This document shows, piece after piece, positions 10,442-22,710 of a DNA stretch of 34,099 nt. This DNA is from Tetrahymena elliotti 4EA. Its lineage: Eukaryota; Ciliophora; Oligohymenophorea; Hymenostomatida; Tetrahymenidae. The position numbers were made by a program, and so were the translations under genes. The notes under the pieces are model-generated. The model was not told where the DNA came from. It saw only the letters and a program-made list of their open reading frames with translations, and did not search any database. The stretch covers positions 82,645-116,743 of the forward strand of contig JH720362.1 of the NCBI GenBank assembly GCA_000231825.2. Direction: 5' to 3'. Position 1 is the stretch's first letter. Every line of letters starts with the position of its first letter.

Positions 10442-13400
10442 GAAATTTACTGACGTACTCCAAACTTTTGAGACAATTTTTAAAAAGTGGAGGAAAAATC
10501 AATAAACGGGAGGCAAGAAGCTTAGCACATGTGATATAAAAATGTTCTAATCTCTAAACTTTGATTCTAAATATAAGGTACATTTAGTTTTTTATATTTA
10601 ATTTTGCATTTTTTAAGAATAAAAAAGTTTTAATTGATAATTAACTAACTTATTGGTTGACTAATTTATTTTGGTTAACTAGATATTTAGCTTCGTTCTT
10701 AATTTTATTGTGGTTTTCATTTCAAATTTAGTACAGCTTTTTATGTTATTCTCATTTTTTCTATATTTCTTTCTTTATTCGATATGATATATTTTTGTAA
10801 TTTTTTAAAAGTAAAAATTATTTAGTAGAAGACTAATTTGCAAATTTGGGAGCTTGTTTTGCAAAATGCTCTCACCTCTAAACTTTAACTATAGACTCAA
10901 GGTAAAAATAGTGTTTCAATATTAATTATGTATTCTTCAATACTTAAAGGCTTTAATTTATGAGCTACAAACTAAATAACTAACTGACAAATTTTTTTTG
11001 GGCTTATTTATTATTCATTTTTATTTGTTGTTGGAAAATTTAATTTTCATTTTTTTCTTTTGCTCCTATTTTTTTGAATTAATTTTTAAAAGTTACAATC
11101 GAGATAAAGGAGCAGTTATTTGTGGATTAGGACTTGGATTACCAAATTGCTCTAATCTCTAAACTTTAACTCTTAAACTCTAGTAAAAATAGTATTTCAA
11201 GATTAATAATTACACATATTCCAATAAATAAACAATTTAATTTATGAACTATTTTAATTGATATTTGGTTCATTTTTTTATTTTTATTTGTTGCATTCAT
11301 ATTGATTTCACATTTTTACTTTTTTCACTCTTTCAATATTCTTACTTCAATATTTTTTATTTTTATAATTATTTAAATAAGATACAGTTAGGTAGGTGAT
11401 GCGACAGAATACTTAGGATCTGTAGTATCAAAATGCTCTAATCTCTAAACTTTGACTCTTGACCTAACGTAAAAATAATTTTTTAGTATTGTTTATACAT
11501 TTTTAGATAATTAAAGACTTTAATGTATGAGCTAAGAACTAATTTATTAATTTATTTGGGTTTACTTCATATTTTTCTTGTCGAAATTATTATTTTTTAT
11601 CTTGTAATTTAATATATATTTTTATGGCTGTATCACCCATTTTTAATTTCATTATTCAATTATAATTTTTAAAAAGTGGAAATAATATTAGTCAAACAAA
11701 TATTTAGGGGTTAGGGTCTGAGTTAGAAAAATGCTCTAAAATATAAAATTTGACTCTTAACTTAAGGTAATAATACTTATCCATTAATTTCTATAGATTT
11801 TTTTCAAATTTAATTCGCAATTCTTTCTTTTTTTAATTATCTTTATTCAATAATTTATATTTTTTTATCTTTTAAAAGTGAAAATAAAATTAGTGAAACA
11901 TGTGCATAAGGATTAGGGTCTAGCATAGCAAAATTTTCTAATCTCTAAACTTTAAATCTTTATTTAAGGTAAAAATATTTTGAAAATTGTTTATACATTT
12001 TTGAATTTAATTTATTAAAGCAATGATTGGTTTGTTATTTAGGCTTACTTTTGATATTTTTGACTCATTCATTAATTTTTATTTGTTTTTTTCAAATTAA
12101 ATTCTCATTTTTATGGTTTTTCTCAATCTTTTAATAATTTTGATTGAAATATTTAACATTTTAATAATTTTTAAAAAAAAGTAAGAATGATATTGGTGGA
12201 ATTGGCTCATAAGGATTAGTTACTAGTATAACAAAGTGTTCTGATCTGTAAACTTTAACTCTTGACCTAAGGTAAAAATAATTTTTCAATTCCAATTATT
12301 CATTTTTTAATTTAATTTAGGAGCAAATGACTACTAATCTAATTTGTTTGTGTTTATTTTTTGATATTTTCTTTTTTTCATCAATTAATTTTAATTTGTT
12401 GTTTTTAAATTTTGATTCATATTATTATCTTTTTCTCATTCTTTTTTTTTTATTCAATATTTTATATTTCTTTTATTTTTTAAAAGCAAAAACAATATTA
12501 CATAAATTTGTGGATAAGAATTAGGATCTGAATTAGCAAAATGTTCTAATATGTAAAATTTAACTCTTAACCTTAGGTAAGCATAGTTAGTTATTCTATA
12601 TTATTTATACATTTTTGAATTTAATAATTGAGTGAATACTGTTAGGGTAATTTATTTTGGTTTACTTGATATTTATTTGATCCATTCATTCATTCATTTT
12701 TATTTATCTCATATGATTCTTTTTTATCATTTTCTCATTATTTTAATATTTTTTTAAAAGTGGAAATTATCTTAGAATAATCGATGCACAAGGATTTGTA
12801 TCTGAGTTAGCAAAATGTCTTAATCTCTAAAATCTCACTTTTGACTCAAGGTAAAAATAGTTTTTCATTATTAATTATAAATTTTTGAATAAACAAAGAG
12901 GTTTGCTTGATATTTGTTTGGCTGTCTCATTCATTAGTTTTTATTTGTTGTTTTCTAATTTGTTTCACATTTTTATTATTTTTTTATCCTTTCAGTAATA
13001 TTTATTTATTCAATATTTTTATTATTTTTAATGAAGCTTGAATTCAAATTGTAATATAGATACATAAGGATTAGGATCTGAGTTGTCAAAATGTACTAAT
13101 CTCTAAACTTTGAATCTTAATTTAAGGTAAGCATTCTGTTTCAAAATTAATGATAAATAATGACTTTAATTTATGAGAGACTGGCTTTGCTGACTAGTTG
13201 ATTAATTTATTTGGGTTTACTTGATATGTTGCTCATTGATTAAATTTTATTTTTTGTTCTATAATATTTTAAAAGTAGCAATTATATTGATGAAATGGGT
13301 GCAAAAAAATTAGGATCAGGCATATCAAGATGCTCTAATCTCTAAACTTTGACTCTAAACCTAAGGTAAAAATAGTGTTTCAATATTAGTTATGAATTTT

Positions 13401-14944
13401 TGAACGAATATATAAAAATTTTAATTTATCAGCAACAAACAAAAATGCTGACTAGTTTATTTCAATTAATTTTAAATTTAATTCCCGTTTTTATATCTTT
13501 TTCTTTCCTTAATATTTCTTTATTGTTTTTTTTAAAAGTAATCATTATATGGATGAAATAGATGCATAAGGATTAGGATCTGAGTTAGCAAAATGCTCTA
13601 ATCTCTCAACTTTGAATCTTATCCTCTGGTAAAAATAATGTTTCAATACTAACTATGTGTTTAAATAAAGACTTTAATTGAAGGGCAAATGTTTGATTAA
13701 TTTACTTTATATCTCTCATTCATTAATTTTATTTGTTTTTTTAAAATTTATCTCTTTTTCTCAAAAGTATTTTTTCAGTATATTTATTTATTTAATTTTT
13801 TAAAAGGCAGAATAAAATAGGTGAAGATGGTTTTTAAATGTTAGAATTTGAGCTATCAAATTGCTCTAAACTCTAAATTTTAGCTCTTAACCTTAGGTAA
13901 AATGATCTTTTAATATTTTTGAATAAATAAAGATTTTAATTTATGAGAGTCTAAATAATTTATTTGGAATATTTATTTATTCATTCAGTATTTTATATTT
14001 TTATAACTTTTTAAAAGAAACAATTGCATTGATGAAATGAGCTCAAAAGATTTAGGATCTAACTTAGCAAAATGCTTTCACCTCTAAACTTTGACTCTTG
14101 ATCTAAGGTAAAAATAATTTTTCAATAAGATAATTTATTTTTGATATAAATTAAGAGCTGAATGAATTAATGATTGACTAATTTATTTCAATTTACTAGA
14201 TATTATTTAATTAATTAATTTAATTTGTTTTTTTCAAATTTAATTAAAATTGTTCTGTTTTACTCATTTATTTTTTTATTTCTTTATTCAATAATTATTT
14301 TAATAATTTTTAATAGTAGCAATCCTATAGGTGAAATAGGCACATAAGGATTAGTATCTGAGTTGGCAAAATGCTCTAAACTCTAAAATTTAACTCTTAA
14401 CCTTAGGTAAAAGTAGTTTTTTAATATTATATCATATTTTTGATTAAATAAATACATTAATTTATGAGCTAGATACTAACTGATTAATTTGCTTATTGAT
14501 TAAATTTTATTTAATTCACATTTCACCTTTTTCTAATTCTCTCTACTTCAATTTACTCAATGTTTTTAAAATTTTTTAAAAGGGAAATCAAGACAATGGG
14601 TGAAAAGGGAATGTAAAATCTAGGATCAGGACTAGCAAAATACTCTAGCCTTTAAACTTTGGCTCTGTATCTGAGGTAAAAATAGTGTTTCAATATTAAT
14701 TTTGTATTTTTAATACATAGATAATTAAATTTATTCCATTAACTAATTTATTTGTTTCATTGATTAATTTTTATTTGTTTTTTTCAAATTTAATTCACAT
14801 TTTTATATTTTAATATTTTTTGTTTTCATAATTATTGAAAGTTTTTATAAATTTGGTGAAAGGCGTAAATAAATATTAAGATTCAAACTACTAAAAGCAA
14901 AAAGATTAGTATTTGATTCTGTAAATATAATTTTTCAATTTTGA
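10442..14944 (+). CDS. LRR-exon-array gene C: 16 LRR exons plus terminal exon, apparently intact
   Basis: Exons: 10488-10577 (open upstream to about 10442), 10812-10901, 11093-11182, 11382-11468, 11677-11766, 11879-11968, 12182-12271, 12487-12576, 12761-12850, 13037-13126, 13276-13365, 13539-13628, 13807-13896, 14018-14107, 14317-14406, 14583-14675, and 14842-14944 ending in TGA. Fourteen are 90 bp, one 87 and one 93; all are phase 2 with GT...AG introns of 112-234 bp, so the message stays in frame throughout. A typical unit, 12182-12271, reads KNDIGGIGSQGLVTSITK then CSDLQTLTLDL. The N-terminal half of each repeat varies strongly, while KCSNLQTLTL is conserved. The last exon ends LLKAKRLVFDSVNIIFQF, like array A. 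The 5' end is unclear: upstream frame LLTYSKLLRQFLKSGGKI continues into the first repeat, and ATG 10413 lies in another frame. Scaffold protein, partner unknown. Confidence 0.8.
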
Positions 14945-15230
14945 AATGTTACAAAATTTCCCTTACTCTAATCAAAAATTAAAATAAATATTTTTTTTTT
15001 CTTGAGTTAATTGATAGATATTTATTTTTTATGGTCCTATTTTATTGAATGTCTGGTATAATTATTCATTTGAATTTTTTTTAATTTAATTAATTTTTGT
15101 TATGTTCATAATATATTTTTGATAGTTGAGCAAATTTACCATATTTCCTTTTCCCTTGCACCTCCCAATCCACAAAAATTATTGAAGATCGAGAAAAAAT
15201 ATGAATAAATAATTAATAATACCTGTTAAA
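14945..15230. other. Intergenic, with a short C-rich segment at 15149-15172
   Basis: AT-rich, containing TTCCTTTTCCCTTGCACCTC, which stands out against the surroundings. No gene was seen. Confidence 0.45.
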
Positions 15231-15282
15231 ACTGTATGTAGCCTAATAGGCAGTACCTTAGGGTACTATATATATATATAAA
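15231..15282. promoter_or_regulatory. Palindromic element copy 1 (imperfect) with TA run
   Basis: TGTATGTAGCCT, then the 16-base near-palindrome AGTACCTTAGGGTACT (15252-15267), then about 16 bases of alternating TA. The same arrangement recurs at 28254-28300. It lies 233 bp upstream of the ATG at 15501. The symmetry suggests a dimeric protein binding site, and the TA run a TATA-like region. A mobile-element end is the alternative. Function is inferred from position only. Confidence 0.45.
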
Positions 15283-15500
15283 GTGAGTTTCACAAACGCT
15301 TAACAAAATAAATAACTAAATATGTTAATTTATCAAATATGAATATTTTTTAGTTTATTATTTTTCTAAACTAATTTTTTTAATTAAATTATTTATTGTA
15401 GTTAAATATAAATAGAACGAATAGAGTTTTCTTGTTTGACATATTCTAAATTAATTACTTGAAAAAAACAAACACAAAATCGTAGAAGTAAATTTAAAAA

Positions 15501-18500
15501 ATGAAAGTAAATTCAGTAGGATTTAAGTCCAATAGAATTCTTAATAGAAAAACCTAAGTTTTCATGCAAAAATTAAAAACAAATGGCTAACCTAATTTAA
15601 AAGATCTCTAAATATTAGATTAAGAATTTATTTTAGATCAATCTAATTCATTAGAAGTAGCCTAATTGATTTGGTTTTTTGTGAAAAGGATAAACAAAAA
15701 AAGTTTAAAGGTAAATCTAAATTTAATAAGAGTGAAGAATATGAATGTGAATATGGAAGTAAAGTAATTCATTAAGTTAAAGAAGAGAATGATTAGATTC
15801 AAAAATTTGATTCAAAAGAAAACTAAAAATAGGAATAGGTCATTAAAGAATACAATGTGAATGCTTTCATTAATTAAGAATAGAAAGAATAAACAATTAA
15901 TTCAAGTAAACTATAAAATTTAATTAGCATTTAGAGGATATAAAAGAAGCAAAGCAAAAATTAAGCTATTTAGGATTTATAGGTAATATTAATTCAATTA
16001 AAATATGGTTGATGATAATAATCAATTTTTAACTTTATCTTAGGGTGTTAATGGACAGTAGCAAAATTTAAATAAATAATAAAATTTACATGGTTTAGTA
16101 AAAGAAGATAAAGATAGATAGAATGAATGAATTCAAGGTAATATTATCAATAGTATTGTTAAAAGAAAAAGGAACTTTTAATAATCTAGATAACATGAAT
16201 AATTGTTAAAATGAATAGGAATAATTAAATGAAAATATTGCATGTCCTATTATAAATGTAGCAAGAAAAAAATAAGAGTATTTGATATAACTCAAATAAG
16301 TAAAGGAATCTATTAATTTAGAAAAAGAAATAAAAAGTAAATAAGATATTAAACAAATAGGAGATCAAATAGTTGGTAGTAAAAAAGGAAAATTTAATAT
16401 TAGAGATTAGTATGAAATCATTGTAAATTAAAATTAAATTCAACAGTAAATTAAAATTAAATTCAACATAGAAACCTAAGTTGTGGCTAAAAACTAAACA
16501 AAAACTTGAAATAAATGTTTGACATAAGTTTTTAAATCAATATCTTCTTCTCCCTTAACCTCTCAATAAGAATATTGTCAAAGAAATTTGAATGACAATT
16601 TTTTGAATTTGTCATAGATAAAAAGATAGAATTTAATAATTTAATGAGAAAATATGGTGAAAAATAAACTTTTATGAGGACTGTAAAAGTAAAATAAACG
16701 TTCGGATCAAATTAAAATAGAATTTTAGGTGGAGGTGGATCATGCTCAAGTAAAGCAAATTTGTTAATTGAAAACCCAAGTAAAACTTAAGAATTGAAAA
16801 AGTAACAAATTTAACAAATTATGAAAGAAAAGTAATAATTGAAGGATAAATTTCCAGTTCATAATTAAGATGAATAAGAAGAAGAATAAGATGATGGCAA
16901 CTTCAATAAATTTATCAAATAGTATGATAAATATTTTACTACAAGAAGAGTTAAAGAAAAAGAAATTGAAACTGATGTCAGTAAAATAATTGAAAAATCA
17001 CTCTTTGATTATAGAGAATAAATTATTTAACCAGAAATTAGAGATAGAGTCATAGATATGATTAATTTGTTGATTAATTATCTCCTTATTATAAAGCAAA
17101 GCAATTCAAAACAATCTATTCAATCAGATATTAAACTTTTAACTGATAAACTACTAACACTTGTTTACTTACTGTAAAGAAAACAAAGAAAGATATCCTT
17201 GCTTAGATCTTTATCAGTATTTTGAGATCTTAAATACTTTGAACTCATAAAGAGAAGGATTAGATGTAGCTAATCAGAGCCTATCAAGTAAAATTCTTTC
17301 AAAAGTTGTTCAGTTAGTTAAATCTTAAATTACCAATAAATCTATACTTAACAACTAGAATGATATCTGATTTAGATTTGAATGATAAGAGTATCTCATC
17401 AGCATTTTAAGAACAACAGATAGAAATATAAGAATTGTTTTTCAAATAGTAATTTAAGAAACAATCAAAACTTTTTGTTGAGAAACAAAAGTAAATTTAA
17501 TTAGATAAAAGTTAACAAGATGAAATGATTAATATTGTGGAATCATGTTCTTTTGAATACTTTTAATCTATTGCGATGAATATGTTTTTGTCGAAAGGAA
17601 TCAAACCCAATTTCCTTTCAATAACAAGGAGCTCAATTAACTTTGAACTTAGAGAAGAATTTTAAAATTATCTGAATGAAAAATAAATTAACTAAGTGAA
17701 TCTTGTTTAATACCTCAATAAATAAGTTGATTCTATCTAGAGTTATAACAAGAATATACTTGAAATTAGAAAAGGATCAAACTAAGTAAATAGATGAAAA
17801 AGATTAAGAGTTTGAGTTTAGACACAAATCTATTTTTGAGTATTTTACTGCTAGAGCTATGAAGTATGACTTTGATGTACACAAAGAAGTTATTTTTAAA
17901 TAAGATATTTAATCATTATCTAAATTCAATATAAACAAAAAAATTATTATGAGCAGACAAAAGAATGCATCAGAATAATAAATTCTTTTAAAGCTATTCA
18001 GATTAATGAAGTCTTATATTGATTCACCTTCTTTCAAAGAAACTTATGAATAATCTGATATGTCTTAAAATAATAGATATAGTTAATTCCTTAAAAAATT
18101 CTAAATATCTAATTTCACAGAAATAAGTTAAATCGAAGAAGGAGCTTCTAATTTGTTGTCAGCACTATTTTTTCTAAATTTTCATATCCTAATTTAATTT
18201 TGAAAAAATGCTCTTTCACAGAAGCTTACATTTGTTACCATTCTAGTAAAGTTGTTCAATTCATTGAATGTAATTTTGAGAATGCACTGATAGAAAAATA
18301 AAACTTGGAGTTCTATGAAAGCTCAAATACGAAAAATGCAATGTTAAGAGCAGAGCATTCTAAAAATAATATGATTTACAAAAATTTACTCATTTTGTCA
18401 AATATTATTTCACAAAAATACATTGGTATCGATTTCTAAAACTGAGTACATCAATCAATTTGAGATTAATGATAAAATTTGTAAAACATTGTAATCTAAT

Positions 18501-20612
18501 CAAATAGCAAATTTATCATTACAAAGTATTTATTATGTTCCCTAGAAGGATTTATTTGTTGTGAAAGGAGAAAGATCTATTTTTGAGATAGATGCTAAGA
18601 CAATTTAAAGAATAAACACTTATCCATTCCATAAAAAAATAATCCATTTAGTAGTAAATGATTAGAAATACATAGCATGATTATACAATAGATAAGTGTT
18701 TATTGGAGATATTTAGAATGGATTTTAATTGCTAGACTATAATAAGATAAAAGCTCATTTTTGCTTATCAATAAAGGATTTTATTGCCATAAATAAAGAA
18801 AACGATATTCATCTTTATAGTCTATCTAATTTATCGTTGATAAAAGTAATTAAAGATTGTCCATGTAATTTATTTTTTGTGCATCTTCTCCTGATGGTAA
18901 GTATCTTGAAAAAACATCATCAAATAGTCCGTGTCAGATCTATGATGCTGAGAAAGGATTTGAGCTTATTAAAACACTAGATGTGGGTGATAAGATTATT
19001 TATTTAGTTACTTTTTCTCCTGATAGTAAATATCTTGTAATAATTACATATGATAGATCTATCAAGATTTGGAGTGATGAAAAAGGATTCCAGCTTTTTC
19101 ATAGCATGGAAAAAGTAATGGATCATATTGGTTCAGTTGCATTTTCTGCTTAACAAATTTTTCTGCATATCAAGTTCATTTATTGGTTCATGTAAGATAT
19201 TGAATTTCTAAAAAGGATTTGAATTAGTAAATTAAATAGAAAGTCATTCTTAAACAATAAATTCAATGGCTTTTTCTGCTAATGGAAAGTATTTGGCAAC
19301 AGGATCTAAAGACTAAACTTGTAAAATATGGGATGCATAAAATGATTTTTAAATATCAAACATCATAAAGGAGCATGCAGATTCAATTTTAAAACTGGCT
19401 TTTTCTTCTGATGGGAAACTATTGGCTACAGTTTCGGAAGACGAGCCTTGTGGGATGTTGAAAAAAATTGTAAGCTTATTCATTCTATTTAAGGAAAAAC
19501 CTCTTATTTCATTTCAGTTACTTTTTCTCAAGATGGAAAATATCTTATAACACATTCGAAAGACCGCTATTGTTCAATATGGGATGCAAAAAAAGGATAT
19601 GATATGAGTTAATTAAATAATTCAAGCCTCGCAATACTTCATAAGATTTGGAATGCAGAAGAATAATTTGAGCTTATAAATACACTTGAAGGACATAAAT
19701 TAGAAATAAACTCAATTATGTTTTCCTCTGATAATAAATATCTGGCAACGCTCAGGCGATTAAACTTGCAAAATTTGGAGTCTTGAAAAATAATTTAATC
19801 TTTCTTATAATATCTAAGGACATACTTCTGATATTCTTTCTGTTGCTTTCTCTCCAGATAACAAGTATCTAGCAACTGGTTCTGGAGACAATACTTGTAA
19901 AATTTGGGATGTAGAAAAGGGATTCAGGCTTGTTAATACTATAAATGAACACAGTCATTATATTCGTTCTATAGCCTTTTCTGCAACAGTATCGAATGAT
20001 CTTACATTCAAAATTTGGAATTTCTAAAATGCATATGAGTTTATTAACTCAATTTAAGGTCATCCTTATCACATAGCATAAGTTGCATTTTCTCCTGATG
20101 GAAGATAATTAGTAACAGGTTCATAAGATGGAACTTGCAAAATATGGAAAGTAGATAAAGGCTTTGAGCTTATGTACTCATTCTAAAAGAATGCAAATAC
20201 ACTTAAAGCATTAGTTTTTCTTCAGATTCCAAATATCTAGCTATTTCAAGCTAGAGAGATTGCACAATTTTGATGGTAGAAAAAGGATTTACTATCTTAA
20301 AAACAATCACAGCACCTTCATAAATAAAATCCTTTTCTTTTTCTTATTATGGAAAATATTTAGCAATTGCTACAGATAGAAATGCTTATCTAATACTGAG
20401 TGTTTAAAAAGAGTTTGAGATCTTAAATATTCAAACTCATAGGTACTGTTATACATACTGATTCAGTAAATTCTGTGTGCTTTTCACCAAACGACTAATA
20501 TCTTTGTACTGGATCTGCTGATAATACTTACAAAATATGGAATTTCTAAAAAACCTTAAGCTTGATGAAAGTTTAAGAAGAAGATCTCTTTGAATAAGCA
20601 TTTGAAGTCTGA
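15501..20612 (+). pseudogene. NACHT/STAND-type NTPase with C-terminal WD40 repeats, multiply frameshifted
   Basis: In the ciliate code nearly the whole span is coding but changes frame repeatedly. It starts MKVNSVGFKSNRILNRKTQV at ATG 15501, with a good 61-bp intron at 15983-16043. A long segment 16601-17224 contains a Gly-rich GGGGSCSSK where a P-loop might have been, but no standard Walker A is seen. FRHKSIFEYFTARAM (about 17815-17860) matches the FxHxSxxEYFxA motif near the end of NACHT modules. From 18900 about 13 WD40 blades follow (FSPDNKYLATGSGDNTCKIW is typical), spaced ~125 bp, to TGA 20610-20612. Frameshifts lie near 15660, 16130, 17180, 17370, 17793, 18165, 18440, 18875, 19180, 19440, 19765, 20217 and 20455. 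TGA 18678-18680 is in frame, and blades near 19640 and 19990 have internal deletions. Intact relatives are NLR-like signalling ATPases with a WD40 sensor. Clearly dead if the bases are right. Confidence 0.8.
15983..16043 (+). other. Intron in the NACHT-WD40 pseudogene
   Basis: GTAATATT...TTATCTTAG, 61 bp, with an in-frame TGA inside. Removing it joins ...IQDLQ to GVNGQQQNL in one frame. Keeping a normal intron suggests the gene decayed in place rather than arriving as a retrocopy. Confidence 0.6.
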
Positions 20613-20640
20613 AATTTATTTTTGCATAAATCAACCACAC

Positions 20641-21256
20641 ACAATAAAATAAAATTTATATCTGTTTTTTGAATATGTAAAATATTTTTAATCTCTAAAT
20701 ACTTCAGAAATTAATTAAATACTACAAAAATAATTTTAATTTAAATTTTATTTCATTTATTTTACTTTTTTGAACATTTTTTTTAATTGTTTAATCAAAA
20801 TGCTATTAGAAATATATTTTGTTTGTATTCATCATTTTTAAAAAACATATGCTCAAATTTAAAAAATGTCAAATCAAAATATTAATATTTAATAATTGAT
20901 CATAAAACTTTTTATAAAAATTTAATTGAGAATTAAATGAAATTAAAATTGCTTTTGTGGAAATTTTAGAAATTGTTTCAAAAATTATTATTTAATTACT
21001 ATGAGTTAATTTTCATTTATGAAATTAAAATGTTGCTTTTTTTTTTCACAAAAAATAAGAAATCAAATAAAAATAATTAAAAATTAAATCAGATAAGAGA
21101 TGTCTGATGCAGTTAGATAAATAAGTTTTAATATTCAGATTTTTTTTAGTTATTTTTAGCTACAAAATTAAATAGATAAATAATTTTAATAAATTATAAT
21201 ATGAATGATAACCTTTAGATAAAGTATGTCAACATTTAATTAAAATAATCATTATT
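20641..21256. other. AT-rich intergenic stretch, nothing recognised
   Basis: No convincing reading frame, RNA gene or shared repeat in this interval, which separates the NACHT-WD40 pseudogene from the 3' end of LRR array D. Confidence 0.5.
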
Positions 21257-22710
21257 TCAAATTATTAATAATAATTTAATTAATCTTTTTGCTTTAATGA
21301 GTCTTGATTTTAATCCTGAGACACTCATTTCACCAATATTATTCACCCTTTTAAAAATAAAAATTGAATAAAGAAATATTTAAAAGAAAGGAAAATACAT
21401 AAAAATGTGAATGAAATCTAAAAAGAACAAATAAAAATGAATGAATTAGCCAAACTAATATCAAGTAAACAAACCTAAAATAGTCAGTTGTTACTTATAG
21501 ATTAATGTATTCATTCATTTATTGATTCATTCATCAAAAATGCATAATTAATATTGAAACACTATTTTTACTGAAGGTAAAGAGTCAAAGTTTAGAGTTT
21601 AGAGCATTTTGATAATTCAGATCCTAATTTTTAGGCACCCATATCACCAATATTANNNNNNNNNNNNNNNNNNNNNNNNNNNNNNNNNNNNNNNNNNNNN
21701 NNNNNNNNNNNNNNNNNNNNNNNNNNNNNNNNNNNNNNNNNNNNNNNNNNNNNNNNNNNNNNNNNNNNNNNNNNNNNNNNNNNNNNNNNNNNNNNNNNNN
21801 NNNNNNNNNNNNNNNNNNNNNNNNNNNNNNNNNNNNNNNNNNNNNNNNNNNNNNNNNNNNNNNNNNNNNNNNNNNNNNNNNNNNNNNNNNNNNNNNNNNN
21901 NNNNNNNNNNNNNNNNNNNNNNNNNNNNNNNNNNNNNNNNNNNNNNNNNNNNNNNNNNNNNNNNNNNNNNNNNNNNNNNNNNNNNNNNNNNNNNNNNNNN
22001 NNNNNNNNNNNNNNNNNNNNNNNNNNNNNNNNNNNNNNNNNNNNNNNNNNNNNNNNNNNNNNNNNNNNNNNNNNNNNNNNNNNNNNNNNNNNNNNNNNNN
22101 NNNNNNNNNNNAAAGAAATATTTAAAAGCATAAAAATGTGAATGAAATCTGAAAAGAACAAATAAAAATGAATGAATTATCCAAACTAATATCAAGTAAA
22201 CAAACCTAAAATAGTCAGTTGTTACTTATAAATTAATGTATTCATTCATTTATTGATTCATTCATCAAAAATGGATAATTAATATTGAAACACTATTTTT
22301 ACAAGAGATAAAGATCCAAAGTTTAGAGATTAGGGCATTTTGATAATTCAGATCCTAATTTTTATGCACCCATATCACCAATATTATTCTAACTTTTAAA
22401 AATAAAAATTGAATAAAGAAATATTTAAAAGAAAGGAAAAGATATAAAAATGTGAATTAAATAAAGCAAAATTTAATTAGGAATTCATAAAATAAAATTG
22501 ATGTTTTTTCAAATGTGAGATAAATTTTGAATACTATTTTTACAAGAAGTAAAAAGTGAAAATTTATACATTTGATTATTTTAAAGAAAAGTTAATAATT
22601 TTACTTCAATTCAATGTCAAGTTGTGAGTAAGAACTTAAATCAGAGCTTAGTAACTTTAAATAAATAAAAATTAAAGAATATCTATATATCTAAGGAAAT
22701 AAGTACTTCA
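21257..22710 (-). CDS. LRR-exon-array gene D, minus strand, interrupted by assembly gap
   Basis: Read leftwards: a degenerate 5' exon about 22710-22544, an LRR exon 22392-22303 (90 bp, QNNIGDMGAQKLGSELSK then CPNLQTLDLYL), then the gap, an LRR exon from within the gap to 21572 (IGDMGAQKLGSELSKCSKLQ.. then TLTLYL), and terminal exon 21347-21257 (NNIGEMSVSGLKSRLIKAKR then LIKLLLII, TGA at 21257-21259). Splice junctions and phase match arrays A and C. The 5' exon aligns with those of arrays B and E (KLLSSDLSSY...LDI) but changes frame internally, so the gene may be inactive or mis-assembled. The two introns flanking the gap are nearly identical, so more exons may be hidden in it. LRR identity is firm; exon number is unknown. 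Confidence 0.7.
21656..22111. other. Assembly gap (456 N)
   Basis: A run of undetermined bases inside LRR array D. The first base after the gap (22112) resumes in intron sequence that is almost the same as 21371 onwards, so the gap lies in a tandem repeat. It could hold one or two further exon units. Confidence 0.99.

Noticed and set aside
12327..12524. Standard-code ORF of 65 residues rich in Phe/Leu
   Set aside because: It lies mainly in an AT-rich intron of LRR array C and overlaps exon 12487-12576 in a different frame.
12895..12910. Tetrahymena chromosome breakage sequence (AAAGAGGTTGGTTTA type)
   Set aside because: The sequence ACAAAGAGGTTTGCTTGATA matches only the first part and has several differences in positions known to be conserved.
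16720..16760. Walker A P-loop of the NACHT domain at GGGGSCSSK
   Set aside because: It lacks the GxxxxGK(S/T) arrangement. It may be a damaged P-loop or simply a Gly-rich linker, so it was not called.
18729..18980. Standard-code ORF MLDYNKIKAHFC... as a separate gene
   Set aside because: It is an internal piece of the NACHT-WD40 pseudogene that happens to lack TAA/TAG; its end reads past a frameshift.
20449..20640. Minus-strand 63-residue ORF
   Set aside because: It is antisense to the last WD40 blade and its codon pattern fits the plus strand.
21609..22195. Three long ORFs across the N run
   Set aside because: They consist of undetermined bases.
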